64,000 bases of DNA from Nostoc sp. KVJ20 (GCF_001712795.1 NZ_KV757545.1:1-64000); one strand, 5' to 3'. Positions 15,641-25,885 are shown, numbered from the stretch's first letter. Notes: generated from the letters alone by a model not told the origin. A program made the numbers and translations.

Positions 15641-18600
15641 ATGGAAGAAATTATCATTAACTCTACTCAGTATGTTGATAATGTTTGTGCTTTAACTGAG
15701 CAGGAACGACATAAAGTATTAGTTGAATGGAATGATACAACGGTAGATTATCCCAAACATCTATGCATACATCAGTTATTTGAAACACAAGTAGAAAAAA
15801 CTCCAGATAATATTTCTGTCGTCTTTAATAAAGAACAACTAACCTACCAAGAGTTGAACCACCGAGCCAATCAATTAGCACATTATTTGCGAATTCTAGG
15901 AGTAGATACAGAAGTTCTAGTAGGCATTTGCGTTGAGCGCTCCTGGGAAATGGTAGTGGGTAGTTTGGGTATCCTCAAAGCGGGTGGAGCTTATGTGCCG
16001 TTAGATCCAACGTATCCCAAAGAGCGTCTAGCGTTCATGCTCTCAGATTCACAAGTACAAGTGCTGCTAACTCAACAAAAGTTTGTTGAAGAATTTTCTG
16101 AAAGCGGAGTGAAAACAGTTTGTCTGGATAAGGATTGGGAATCGATTGATCGCCAGAGCCAAGATAATCCTACTAGCGATGTGACGGCTGAAAATTTAGC
16201 TTACGTTATTTATACATCCGGTTCTACAGGAACACCAAAGGGAGTCGCCATAACGCATCGGGCTGTCAATAGGCTAGTGTGCAATACTAATTACGTGCAG
16301 TTAGAACCAAGCGATCGCATGGCTCAAGCCTCAAATACTTCATTTGATGCAGCCACTTTCGAGATTTGGGGATCTCTCCTGCATGGGGCTACCTTGGTAG
16401 TAATTCCTCAGAATATTGTGCTTTCACCACAGCATTTTGCAGCCTACATACGCGAGGAAGGAATTAGTGTATTATTTTTGACTACTGCCTTATTTAATCA
16501 TTTAGCTAACGTTGTTCCCCAGGCATTTAAAGACCTGCGACACTTGCTATTTGGTGGCGAGGCTGTAGATCCAAAGTCAGTCAAAGCAGTTCTGAGGAAT
16601 GGAGCGCCACAGCGATTGCTGCACGTTTACGGCCCTACTGAAAGTACAACATTTGCTTGTTGGTATCTGGTGCAGGATGTACCAGAAGGGGCAAAAAATC
16701 TACCGATTGGTCGCCCGATCTCCAATACACAAATATATATACTGAACTCCAAACTTCAACCAGTTCCTATTGGTACTCCTGGTGAATTATATATTGGTGG
16801 CGACGGTTCGGCACGAGGCTACCTGAATCGCCCAGAGTTAACCGAGGAAAAATTTATCCCCAGTCCTTTTGAGGAGGCAGGAGGTAGGAGACTTTACAAA
16901 ACTGGCGACTTAGCCCGTTTCTTACCAGACGGAAATATTGAGTTTTTGGGCCGAGTCGATAATCAGGTAAAAATTCGCGGTTTCCGCATTGAACTTGGAG
17001 AAATTGAGGCGCTTTTGACTCAACATTCGGATGTACAGCAGGCAGTAGTAATCGCCCGTGAAGACATCCCCGGTGATAAGCGCCTTGTTGCCTATGTTGT
17101 CCTTAACCAAAAACTTGATAGTGCCAGTACTTTAAAACACTTTCTCCAGGAAAAGCTGCCCCATTACATGGTGCCAGCAGTCTTTGTCATCTTAGACTCG
17201 TTGCCCCTTACACCCAATGGTAAAGTGGATCGTCGAAATCTTCCAGGTTGCGATCGCACACGCCCCGCTCTCGAAGAAACTTTTGTCGCACCTCGTAGCC
17301 CAATTGAGAAGACTTTAGCAGTCATCTGGGCTGAGTTACTGGCACTTGAGGAGATTGGAGTCAATGACAATTTTTTCCAGTTGGGTGGTCATTCCCTAAT
17401 TGCAACTCAGATCCTTTCCCGCGTGCGCGAAGTTTTCCAAGTCGAGTTGTCTTTTCATCACATCTTTGAAAACCCCAGTATCGCAGGTTTAGCTCAACTA
17501 ATCGAACAGCATAGTCAGTTAGAACAGCCGTTGCAGCGTCCCGTCATCCAACGAATTGAGCGTGAGGGACTCTTACCAGTTTCCTTTGCCCAAGAGCGAG
17601 TGTACTTTATTCAGCAATTGGCTCCTGAAAGTAGTGCCTACCAATTTCAGGCAACTATGCGATTTAAAGGTCAGCTAAATGTGGCGGTATTACAACAATG
17701 CCTCAACGAGATTGTGCGGCGTCATGAAATCTTTCGCACGACTTATCCGGCGGTGAATGGACGGCTATTTCAGATAATTCACCCAGCGTCACCAATCAGC
17801 TTTAGAGTTATTGACCTCCAGACATTTCCTGAATCTGAGCGGGAAGCAGAAGTTCAGCGCCTAGTTGAGGCAGAAGTGCAAAAGCCGTTTGACCTGAATC
17901 AACTACCACTAGTTAAATGGGTTTTGCTGAGATTGAGCGACCAAGAACATCTATTGCTCCACATCGAGCATCACATAACTCATGATGGTTGGTCATTTAA
18001 TGTATTTCTGGGTGAGTTGCTTGAACTTTATCAAGCCTTCTGTTTGGGTAATCCTTCCCCGTTAACTGAGCCAATCCTCCAGTTTGTAGATTTTGCCCAT
18101 TGGCAGCGACAGTGGGTCAAAAGCCAAAAAGCCCAAACCCAATTAACTTATTGGCAGCAGCAATTATCCGGTAGTTCACCGTTATTGGAATTACCATTAG
18201 ATCGCCCGCGACCACCAGAGCAAACTTACAATGGCGATCAAATTAGGGTGGAACTTCCCATCAACTTGTGCGAATCTCTGCGAGTTCTGAGTCGTCAAGA
18301 GGGTGTCACCTTATTTATGACGATGCTGGGAGCTTTTTTGGTAATTTTGCACCGATACACTGGGCAGAACGACCTAAGCGTAGGAACTGCTGTTGCCAAT
18401 CGGCGGATGCACGAGGTAGAAAAGTTAATTGGCATGATTGTCAATAACCTGGTTCTACGCACTGATTTGTCTGGCAATCCCACATTTCGGGAATTACTCG
18501 ACCGAGTGCGTCAAGTCACACTGGAAGCATATAACAACGAAGATTTACCTTTTGATAAGGTGGTGGAAGTTCTCAAACCAATACGGAATTTAAGCCACAA

Positions 18601-21600
18601 TCCTCTATTTCAAGTGATGTTCAGCTTCCACGATTCTCCTATGCCGGATTTGAGTCTTCCTGGTTTGGACATTAGCTTGCATGAACCTATCAGCAATAAA
18701 TCAGCAAAGTTTGATCTGGATTTCCTGGTTATACCGCGTTCTGAGCAACGCGTGCAGAACGGTTCTAAAACGGGAGCGAAGGGAATCACGTTAGTTTTAG
18801 AATACAACAGCGATCTATTTGATGCTGCCACAATCCAACGAATGCTAGAGCAGTATCAAACTTTACTAGAGGGGATTGTTGCTAACCCAGAGCAGCGAGT
18901 TTCGGAATTACCACTGCTAACGGAGACTCAGCAGCAATTATTGGTGGAGTGGAATCAGACTCAGAAAGAGTACACCTTTAATCAGGGTATTCATGAGTTA
19001 TTTGCAGCTCAGGTGGAGTTAACTCCCGATGCTGTAGCTATTCAACAAGAAGGTGAACATTTAACTTACCGTGAATTGAGCGATCGCACCAATCAACTTG
19101 CACACTATCTACAAACTTTGGGAGTCAAACCAGAAACCTTGGTGGGTATCTGCATTGAGCGTTCTCTAGAAATGATTATCGGCTTACTCGGCATTCTCAA
19201 AGCGGGGGGTGCATACATTCCCCTTGACCCTAGCTATCCCCAAGAGCGACTGGCTGATATTCTCGAAGATACGCAACTGAGTATTCTGCTGACTCAAGAA
19301 AGATTTAAAGAAAAACTACCAGATTATGCCGGGAAAACCATCTGTTTAGATACAGACTGGGAAAGAATTACTCAACACAGTACAACCAACCCGATTAGCG
19401 AAGTTCAACCTCATAACCTCGCCTACATTATTTACACCTCTGGTTCTACGGGTAAACCTAAAGGAGTGATGATTGAACAGCGATCGCTAATGAATTTTGT
19501 TATCAGTGCTATTCATGAATATGGAATTAATGCAACTGATAATATTCTGCAATTTGCATCTATCTGTTTTGATACATCTATTGAAGAAATATTACCTTGT
19601 CTTTTAGTCGGCGCAACATTAGTACTGCGAACCGAAGAAATGCTGCACTCCAGCGATGAATTTTGGCGGTGTTGCCGAGAATGGCAGTTAACTGTTTTGG
19701 ATCTTCCCACAGCGTACTGGCATCAATTAGTAGCGGAACTTACCTCTGAAGATTCCCGAATTCCCGAAAGTCTGAGAATGGTGATTATTGGCGGAGAAGA
19801 AGCTCAACTCGAAAAAGTGAAGCACTGGCACAGTAGTGTTGCTCACCTCTGCAATCCACCCCAATTACTTAATAGTTACGGGCCAACGGAAGCAACGGTT
19901 ATAACCACTTTATACCAATTATGTATGAAGAGACACATAATAATACCCCCCTTGGCAAGGGGAGACGGCGATAGCCGGGGGGTGAATTATATGCAGCTTC
20001 ACAAAAAAATGGTGTTAGATCGCTTAACCTCAACTAACTCAGTTTCAATTGGACGACCGATTAGCAATGCTCAAGTTTATATTCTGGATCAATATCTGCA
20101 ACCAGTACCAATAGGAGTTCCCGGAGAATTGCACATTGGCGGAGCCGGATTAGCTAGAGGATATTGGCAACGCCCTGAACTTACGGCGGAGAAATTTATC
20201 GAGAATCCATTTCACAATCCAAAATCCAAAATCCAAAATCCAAAATTATATAAAACGGGGGATTTAGCACGTTTTCGCGCCGATGGCAACCTAGAATATC
20301 TCGGACGAGTTGACAATCAGGTGAAGATTCGCGGCTTCCGCATTGAGTTGGGAGAAATCGAAACGGTGCTGAGACAACACCCACAGGTATTTCAAGCTGT
20401 AGTCATTGCTCGTGAAGATATCCCTGGACAAAAGCGACTCGTGGCTTATGTTGTTCCGCACCAGCCGCAACCAACCACTGATGAAAAACTCCATCCCCTT
20501 GTGGATGGAGTTTTTGGGCATGGGGAATGGGGCATGGGGCATGGGGAAGAGTCACCAATGCCCAATGCCCAATGCCCCAAGTCGGTGGGCGGCTATCCCT
20601 CTCCACCCACAAGTGGATGGAGTTTCCCACCGACTTTCAATGAACTGCGCCATTTCCTGAAACAGAAGTTGCCTAATTATATGGTGCCCTCAGCGATCGC
20701 ACTTTTGAAAGCCCTACCAATGACACCGAACCAGAAGGTAGATTACCGCGCCCTCCCAGCTACCGAACTTTCACTGAGTGTAGAAGATAATTTTGTTGCA
20801 CCGCAAACTCCTACAGAAGAGAAATTAGCGGCGATTTGGTCGGAAATTTTAAGGCTAAAACAAGTCGGCATCCACGATAACTTCTTTGAATTGGGCGGCG
20901 ACTCCATCCTCAGTATTCAGGTAATTTCAAGAGCCAATCAGGCGGGTATCCAAATTGCCCCTAAACAGCTATTTCAGTACCAAACAATTGCTGAGTTAGC
21001 TGCTGTGGCAGGAATTGCTCGCTCTGTCAAAGCCGAACAAGGGTTAGTGACAGGTACAGTAGCGCTGACACCTATCCAACACTGGTTTTTCGAGCAAAAA
21101 TTGCCCGAACCTGATTACTTTAACCAGTCAGCCATGCTAAAAGTGCCGCCAGACTTGCAGCCAGAGCTATTGCAGCGAGTCGTGCAACAATTGTTGATGC
21201 ATCACGATGTTTTGCGTTCGCAGTTTATACAAGAAGGTGAAAACTGGCAGCAGATTAACGCCCCTACCCAGGAAGTTGTGCCATTTAGCGTTATCAATTT
21301 GTCGCACCTGTCGCCAGAAGAACAACAAATAGTAATAAAAGCGACGGATGCTGAACTCCAGGCTAGCTTGAATCTATCAACTGGAGCGATCGCACAAGTG
21401 ACGTTATTTAGATTAGGCAACGATAAACCCGGCAGATTACTGTTCATCATCCATCACTTAGTAGTAGATGGCATTTCATGGCGGATTTTGCTCGAAGATT
21501 TGGCTACAGCTTACCAGCAAATTAGCCGTGGCGAAGCTATTAAATTACCACCGAAGACAACATCCTTTCAATATTGGAGCGATCGCCTAACAGAATACGC

Positions 21601-22462
21601 CAAATCATCAAATGAGTTGAATTACTGGCTAAGTGAGTCTAGTTTGAAAGTTACCGCCTTACCAGTAGATTATCCTTCAAGTAAAGAGGATAACACCTTA
21701 GCCTCAACCGCTTCTGTGTCACTTTCCTTAACTGAAGAACAAACCCGCGCCCTCTTGCAGGATGTACCCTCTGCCTACAACACTCAAATTAATGATGTAC
21801 TGTTGACTGCCCTAGTGCAAAGCTTTGCCCAATGGACGGGAGAACGTTCTTTACTCGTTGATTTAGAGGGACATGGACGAGAAGACTTGTTTGAGGATGT
21901 GGATTTGTCGCGGACAGTAGGCTGGTTTACTACCTTATTCCCCGTTCATTTACAGCTAGAAGAAGTTGATCCTTTAGAAGAGGCTTTAAAGTCAGTCAAA
22001 GAACAACTACGGCGCATCCCCAACCGGGGTATCGGCTATGGCGTGTTGCGATATTTGCACCCGGATGAGAAAATACGCACGAAATTACAGGATTTACCCC
22101 AAGCACAAGTGAGTTTTAACTACCTTGGTCAATTCGATCAGGTGCTTAAGGCATCTGCTGTATTGGGTTTGGCTGAAGAATTCAAAGCTGAACAGAGTTT
22201 AGTTAATCAGCGCCGCCACCTATTAGGAGTAAGCGGATTTATTCGTGCAGAAAGGCTGGAAATGACTTGGAATTACAGCGAGAAAATTCATAAACGAGAC
22301 ACCATCGAGGGTTTGGCCTTTGGGTTCATAGAGGCATTGCGATCGCTCATTACCCACTGTCAATCCCCTGGTGCGATCGGTCATACACCTTCAGACTTCT
22401 CAGCAGCCAGACTCAGCCAAAAACAGCTTGACAAATTCCTAGGCAAAATTAAAACGAAGTAG
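15641..22462 (+). CDS. aptA: Anabaenopeptin-type NRPS, modules 1-2 (A-T-C-A-T-E)
   Basis: About 2273 residues from the ATG at 15641 (an in-frame TTG at 15635 adds two). Order: loading A1 (about 35-530), T1 (LGGHS near 580), C (about 630-1075), A2 (about 1095-1690), T2 (LGGDS near 1753, the form seen before epimerases) and E (about 1800-2240, HHLVVDG). The eight pocket residues plus Asp and Lys read DAFFLGVTFK for A1 (Ile/Val-like) and DTEDIGSVIK for A2 (Lys-like). With the E domain this gives D-Lys, as in anabaenopeptins. The C domain has EHHITHDG instead of the plain HHxxxDG, fitting ureido-bond formation between residue 1 and Lys. Several dispersed repeats are inserted in frame, mostly in A2. 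Confidence 0.93.
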   Translation: MEEIIINSTQYVDNVCALTEQERHKVLVEWNDTTVDYPKHLCIHQLFETQVEKTPDNISVVFNKEQLTYQELNHRANQLAHYLRILGVDTEVLVGICVERSWEMVVGSLGILKAGGAYVPLDPTYPKERLAFMLSDSQVQVLLTQQKFVEEFSESGVKTVCLDKDWESIDRQSQDNPTSDVTAENLAYVIYTSGSTGTPKGVAITHRAVNRLVCNTNYVQLEPSDRMAQASNTSFDAATFEIWGSLLHGATLVVIPQNIVLSPQHFAAYIREEGISVLFLTTALFNHLANVVPQAFKDLRHLLFGGEAVDPKSVKAVLRNGAPQRLLHVYGPTESTTFACWYLVQDVPEGAKNLPIGRPISNTQIYILNSKLQPVPIGTPGELYIGGDGSARGYLNRPELTEEKFIPSPFEEAGGRRLYKTGDLARFLPDGNIEFLGRVDNQVKIRGFRIELGEIEALLTQHSDVQQAVVIAREDIPGDKRLVAYVVLNQKLDSASTLKHFLQEKLPHYMVPAVFVILDSLPLTPNGKVDRRNLPGCDRTRPALEETFVAPRSPIEKTLAVIWAELLALEEIGVNDNFFQLGGHSLIATQILSRVREVFQVELSFHHIFENPSIAGLAQLIEQHSQLEQPLQRPVIQRIEREGLLPVSFAQERVYFIQQLAPESSAYQFQATMRFKGQLNVAVLQQCLNEIVRRHEIFRTTYPAVNGRLFQIIHPASPISFRVIDLQTFPESEREAEVQRLVEAEVQKPFDLNQLPLVKWVLLRLSDQEHLLLHIEHHITHDGWSFNVFLGELLELYQAFCLGNPSPLTEPILQFVDFAHWQRQWVKSQKAQTQLTYWQQQLSGSSPLLELPLDRPRPPEQTYNGDQIRVELPINLCESLRVLSRQEGVTLFMTMLGAFLVILHRYTGQNDLSVGTAVANRRMHEVEKLIGMIVNNLVLRTDLSGNPTFRELLDRVRQVTLEAYNNEDLPFDKVVEVLKPIRNLSHNPLFQVMFSFHDSPMPDLSLPGLDISLHEPISNKSAKFDLDFLVIPRSEQRVQNGSKTGAKGITLVLEYNSDLFDAATIQRMLEQYQTLLEGIVANPEQRVSELPLLTETQQQLLVEWNQTQKEYTFNQGIHELFAAQVELTPDAVAIQQEGEHLTYRELSDRTNQLAHYLQTLGVKPETLVGICIERSLEMIIGLLGILKAGGAYIPLDPSYPQERLADILEDTQLSILLTQERFKEKLPDYAGKTICLDTDWERITQHSTTNPISEVQPHNLAYIIYTSGSTGKPKGVMIEQRSLMNFVISAIHEYGINATDNILQFASICFDTSIEEILPCLLVGATLVLRTEEMLHSSDEFWRCCREWQLTVLDLPTAYWHQLVAELTSEDSRIPESLRMVIIGGEEAQLEKVKHWHSSVAHLCNPPQLLNSYGPTEATVITTLYQLCMKRHIIIPPLARGDGDSRGVNYMQLHKKMVLDRLTSTNSVSIGRPISNAQVYILDQYLQPVPIGVPGELHIGGAGLARGYWQRPELTAEKFIENPFHNPKSKIQNPKLYKTGDLARFRADGNLEYLGRVDNQVKIRGFRIELGEIETVLRQHPQVFQAVVIAREDIPGQKRLVAYVVPHQPQPTTDEKLHPLVDGVFGHGEWGMGHGEESPMPNAQCPKSVGGYPSPPTSGWSFPPTFNELRHFLKQKLPNYMVPSAIALLKALPMTPNQKVDYRALPATELSLSVEDNFVAPQTPTEEKLAAIWSEILRLKQVGIHDNFFELGGDSILSIQVISRANQAGIQIAPKQLFQYQTIAELAAVAGIARSVKAEQGLVTGTVALTPIQHWFFEQKLPEPDYFNQSAMLKVPPDLQPELLQRVVQQLLMHHDVLRSQFIQEGENWQQINAPTQEVVPFSVINLSHLSPEEQQIVIKATDAELQASLNLSTGAIAQVTLFRLGNDKPGRLLFIIHHLVVDGISWRILLEDLATAYQQISRGEAIKLPPKTTSFQYWSDRLTEYAKSSNELNYWLSESSLKVTALPVDYPSSKEDNTLASTASVSLSLTEEQTRALLQDVPSAYNTQINDVLLTALVQSFAQWTGERSLLVDLEGHGREDLFEDVDLSRTVGWFTTLFPVHLQLEEVDPLEEALKSVKEQLRRIPNRGIGYGVLRYLHPDEKIRTKLQDLPQAQVSFNYLGQFDQVLKASAVLGLAEEFKAEQSLVNQRRHLLGVSGFIRAERLEMTWNYSEKIHKRDTIEGLAFGFIEALRSLITHCQSPGAIGHTPSDFSAARLSQKQLDKFLGKIKTK
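18736..18761. repeat. In-frame palindrome in the aptA condensation domain
   Basis: CGTTCTG (18737-18743) and CAGAACG (18755-18761) form an inverted repeat around a GCAACGC core. It encodes part of RSEQRVQNGSKTGAKG, a stretch absent from the other C domains of this cluster at the same place, just before LEYNSDLF. Confidence 0.6.
19925..20025. repeat. In-frame repeat insertion in aptA A2, after YGPTE
   Basis: Contains the palindromic unit CCCCCCTTGGCAAGGGG and GATAGCCGGGGGG, like intergenic repeats elsewhere (compare 14541-14630). It adds about 35 residues (CMKRHIIIPPLARGDGDSRG and more) between the A5 and A6 motifs, where related A domains have a short link. Confidence 0.75.
20216..20246. repeat. 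In-frame ATCCAAA heptamers in aptA A2
   Basis: Four ATCCAAA units give NPKSKIQNPK between FIENPF and LYKTGDL, about seven residues more than in related A domains. Confidence 0.75.
20484..20636. repeat. In-frame compound repeat in aptA A2, between A8 and A10
   Basis: Made of a perfect 13-bp hairpin (AAAAACTCCATCC, 20484-20496, with its inverse at 20503-20515), then GGGCATGGG-type heptamers, then a second hairpin whose arms are AAGTCGGTGGG (20579-20589) and CCCACCGACTT (20626-20636). It encodes about 50 extra residues rich in Gly, Met, Pro and His, and the frame stays open. Confidence 0.85.
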
Positions 22463-22463
22463 T

Positions 22464-22532
22464 CATTGGTCATTCTCCCCAATCCCCAGTCCCCAATCCC
22501 TAATCCCCAATCCCCAATCCCCAATCCCCAAT
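22464..22532. repeat. CCCCAAT heptamers between aptA and aptB
   Basis: Nearly the whole aptA-aptB spacer consists of CCCCAAT and close variants, ending 4 bases before the aptB start codon. No conventional ribosome-binding site is left, so aptB translation may rely on coupling or an unusual initiation signal. Confidence 0.85.
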
Positions 22533-22535
22533 CTC

Positions 22536-25500
22536 ATGAACAATATCGAAGACCTTTATGAACTTTCACCCATGCAGCAAGGGATGCTGTTTCATACCCT
22601 TTATGCGCCAGAGTCGGAGGTTTATTTTGAGCAGTTGCTTTGCACCCTCTCTGGAGAATTAAATTTTTCTGCTTTTGTGCAAGCTTGGCAGCTGGTTGTG
22701 GCGCGACATTCAGCTTTACGCAGTTCCTTTTATTGGGAAGAGATAGAAAAGCCTTTGCAAATGGTAAGTAAGCAAGTGGATCTCCCGTGGGAAAAGCTGG
22801 ACTGGCGGCATTTAACAGCTGATGAACAACAACAGCAGCTAGGGGATTTTTTGAAATGCGATCGCCAAAAAAGATTTGATCTAGCTCAAGCTCCTCTAAT
22901 GCGTTTCACTGTCATCCAGCTAGGAGAGCAAACTTACCAATTTATTTGGAGCCATCATCATATCCTCTTTGATGGCTGGTCGATGCAGATTGTTCTCAAA
23001 GAAGTTTTAGCTTTTTATGAGGCTAATCAGCGAGGTGAACATTTACGCCTCCAACCTGTTCGCCCCTATCGAGAATATATTCAATGGTTACAGCAACAGG
23101 ATATTGATCAAGCTAAGAATTTTTGGCAAAAAACTCTCCGAGGATTTGCAACTCCTACTTTTTTAATAGGGAACAGAGAACAAGAACAAAGAATATATAA
23201 TGAGCAACCGTTTCAATTATCTAAAACGGTAACTGAAAAACTGCAATATGTGGCGCGACAGCACCATCTAACTTTGAATAATTTGGTGCAGGGAGCATGG
23301 GCATTACTAATTTCCCGCTACAGTGGGGAAAATGATGTCGTATTTGGTGCAACTGTATCCGGTCGTCCATCAACACTGGTAGGAGTGGATTCGATGGTGG
23401 GGCTATTAATAAATACCCTACCCATACGGGTACAAATTAGTGGGAAAACAGAGTTATTACCCTGGCTCAAGCATTTACAAAGCCAGACATTTGAGCAGGA
23501 ACAGTATGCTTATTATTCCCTGGCAGAAATTCAACAAATGAGTGATATTCCTCCAGGTATACCACTATTTGAAAGCATTTTAGTATTTGAAAATTATCCG
23601 ATAGATGGGGCTAAACAGGAAACCAAGAAAACTTTAGAAGTTAGTCATGTTAGTTGTTTTGAACGCACGAATTATCCTCTGACTGTAGTGATTAATCCTG
23701 CTTCACAATTATCTGGCAGGATTGTTTATGATACCAGTCGCTTTGAGGAACAGGCAATTGTCTGCATAATTGAAATTTTCCAAACATTGCTCACAGGAAT
23801 AGCAACTAATCTACAACAATATATTTCTCAATTATCTCTACTCAGTGCAGATGAAGAAGAAAATTTAATTCTGCTAGAAAATCAACAAACAACAAATTAT
23901 ATTAATTACAAATGTATTCATATTTTTTTTGAAGAACAGGTAGAAAACAGCCCAAATGCATTAGCAATTGTATATAAACAACAATATTTAACTTATCGGG
24001 AGTTGAATAACCGCGCTAATCAATTAGCTCATTATTTACAAGCGTTGGGAGTTAAACCCGAAGTGCGGGTGGGAATTTGTGTCGAGCGATCGCTAGAAAT
24101 GGTAATAGGAATACTGGCTATCCTCAAAGCTGGTGGGGCATACATTCCGCTAGATCCTGCTTATCCTCCAGAAAGATTGGCGTTCATGATAGAAGATGTA
24201 CAGACAAAGATTTTACTAACGCAAAATAATTTAAAAAATAGACTGCCACTCCAGAATCAAACTGTGGTGAATCTTGACTCAGATTGGGAAATTATTGCCC
24301 AATACAGTGAAAACAATTTGCTCAGTGAAGTTAATCCAGAAAACTTAGCTTATATCATCTATACTTCTGGTTCGACGGGAACACCAAAGGGAACGGAAGT
24401 TACCCATCGCAGCATTATTGGTTTTATGTTTGGGGTTGATTATATTCACCTTGATGCAGAACAAATCTGGCTACAACATTCATCGATTTCTTGGGATGCA
24501 CTAACCCTAGAACTTTGGCCGCCCTTGCTTTACGGTGGGTGTTGTGTGCTTTACCCAGAAAGAATTCCCACACCTGAAAATTTAAGCCGCATCATCCAAG
24601 AACAAAGGGTTAACACCCTGTTTCTGACTACTGCGTTATTCAATCTCATGATTGATAAAATGCCACAAGGTTTGTCAGACATAAAACAACTGCTATTTGG
24701 GGGAGAGTCTGTTTCTGTACCTCATGTTCGTCGCGCTTTAGAATTATTGCCGAGAACGCAATTAATTCATGCTTATGGCCCTTCCGAATGTACAGTTTTT
24801 ACTTGTTGTTACCCGATTCCCAAACAACTTGCTGAAAATGTTCATTCAATTCCCATTGGAAAACCCATCGGCGATAGGACAGTTTACATACTAGATGATG
24901 ATTTACACAGAGTTCCAATTGGTGTTTCTGGGGAACTTTATGTGTGTGGGGCGAGTGTTGCGAGAGGTTACTTAAATCAACCAAGATTAACCAGTGAAAA
25001 ATTTATTTGTAATCCTTTTATTGAAGGAGATAAACTCTACAAAACTGGAGATTTAGCACGCCGTCTCCCTGATGGAAATATAGAATTTATCGGTCGAATT
25101 GATACACAAATAAAAATTCGCGGATTTCGGATTGAATTAGCAGAAATTGAAGCAATTTTAATTCAACATTCTGACATCAAGCAAGTTGTAGTTATGGTGC
25201 GGGAAGATGAACCTGGGAACAAGTATTTAGTGGCTTATCTAGTTACTAAGGATAATCAACCAACACCTAGCACCGTGCGAAATTTCCTCAAGAAAAAGCT
25301 GCCTGATTACATGATTCCTGCTATTTTCTTCTTTCTAGAGGCATTCCCTCTCACACCTAATGGTAAAATCAATCGCCGTGCTTTGCCCGCTCCAGATATT
25401 TCCCAAAGAAATTTAGAAGTTGATTTTGTTGCTCCTCGCACGCCAACGGAACAAGAATTAGCCACGATTTGGGCTGAAGTTCTCAAAGTCAAACAGGTGG

Positions 25501-25751
25501 GAATTCACGATAATTTTTTTGAGTTAGGGGGACATTCTTTACTCGCTACTCAAGTTATTTCTCGTTTAAGAGAAGCCTTTTCTCTAGATTTTTCTCTCCG
25601 TTATCTGTTTGAAAATCCGACTATTGCTGAACTTGCACAAAAAGTTAGTGAACAACAAATTGAACAAGCAGAAAATGATGATTTAGCACAGATTTTAAGG
25701 GAAGTTGATCAGTTGTCAGAGGAAGAGGTGACACAACAATTGCTTTTGTGA
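22536..25751 (+). CDS. aptB: Anabaenopeptin-type NRPS, module 3 (C-A-T)
   Basis: 1071 residues in one module: C (about 5-430, HHHILFDGW), A (about 450-965, YTSGSTGTPKG) and T (about 985-1050, LGGHS). The pocket reads DALFLGAVFK, an aliphatic type, so Val, Ile or Leu at position 3 as in known anabaenopeptins. The N-terminus MNNIEDLYELSPMQQGMLFH begins right at the C domain. That is the form of a C domain accepting a D-configured donor, which fits its place after the E domain of AptA. The A domain shares the LFLTTALFN pocket segment with AptA A1, suggesting common descent. The acidic C-terminus is a possible docking end. Confidence 0.92.
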   Translation: MNNIEDLYELSPMQQGMLFHTLYAPESEVYFEQLLCTLSGELNFSAFVQAWQLVVARHSALRSSFYWEEIEKPLQMVSKQVDLPWEKLDWRHLTADEQQQQLGDFLKCDRQKRFDLAQAPLMRFTVIQLGEQTYQFIWSHHHILFDGWSMQIVLKEVLAFYEANQRGEHLRLQPVRPYREYIQWLQQQDIDQAKNFWQKTLRGFATPTFLIGNREQEQRIYNEQPFQLSKTVTEKLQYVARQHHLTLNNLVQGAWALLISRYSGENDVVFGATVSGRPSTLVGVDSMVGLLINTLPIRVQISGKTELLPWLKHLQSQTFEQEQYAYYSLAEIQQMSDIPPGIPLFESILVFENYPIDGAKQETKKTLEVSHVSCFERTNYPLTVVINPASQLSGRIVYDTSRFEEQAIVCIIEIFQTLLTGIATNLQQYISQLSLLSADEEENLILLENQQTTNYINYKCIHIFFEEQVENSPNALAIVYKQQYLTYRELNNRANQLAHYLQALGVKPEVRVGICVERSLEMVIGILAILKAGGAYIPLDPAYPPERLAFMIEDVQTKILLTQNNLKNRLPLQNQTVVNLDSDWEIIAQYSENNLLSEVNPENLAYIIYTSGSTGTPKGTEVTHRSIIGFMFGVDYIHLDAEQIWLQHSSISWDALTLELWPPLLYGGCCVLYPERIPTPENLSRIIQEQRVNTLFLTTALFNLMIDKMPQGLSDIKQLLFGGESVSVPHVRRALELLPRTQLIHAYGPSECTVFTCCYPIPKQLAENVHSIPIGKPIGDRTVYILDDDLHRVPIGVSGELYVCGASVARGYLNQPRLTSEKFICNPFIEGDKLYKTGDLARRLPDGNIEFIGRIDTQIKIRGFRIELAEIEAILIQHSDIKQVVVMVREDEPGNKYLVAYLVTKDNQPTPSTVRNFLKKKLPDYMIPAIFFFLEAFPLTPNGKINRRALPAPDISQRNLEVDFVAPRTPTEQELATIWAEVLKVKQVGIHDNFFELGGHSLLATQVISRLREAFSLDFSLRYLFENPTIAELAQKVSEQQIEQAENDDLAQILREVDQLSEEEVTQQLLL

Positions 25752-25885
25752 GTAAAAGTTTGTAGAGTTTTTAAACGCAAAGGAACGCAGAGTAATCGCA
25801 AAGGTACGCGGAGTTTTTTAGAGAGGGGTTGTTATGAATTGAGTCTTTTTGAGTCGATTAAAAAAAGTGATTTCTAATAATTATT

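Noticed and set aside
16870..16895. GAGGAGGCAGGAGGTAGGAG in AptA A1 as a repeat insertion
   Set aside because: It resembles intergenic GGCAGGAGG repeats, but the local protein length equals that of related A domains, so an insertion is not shown.
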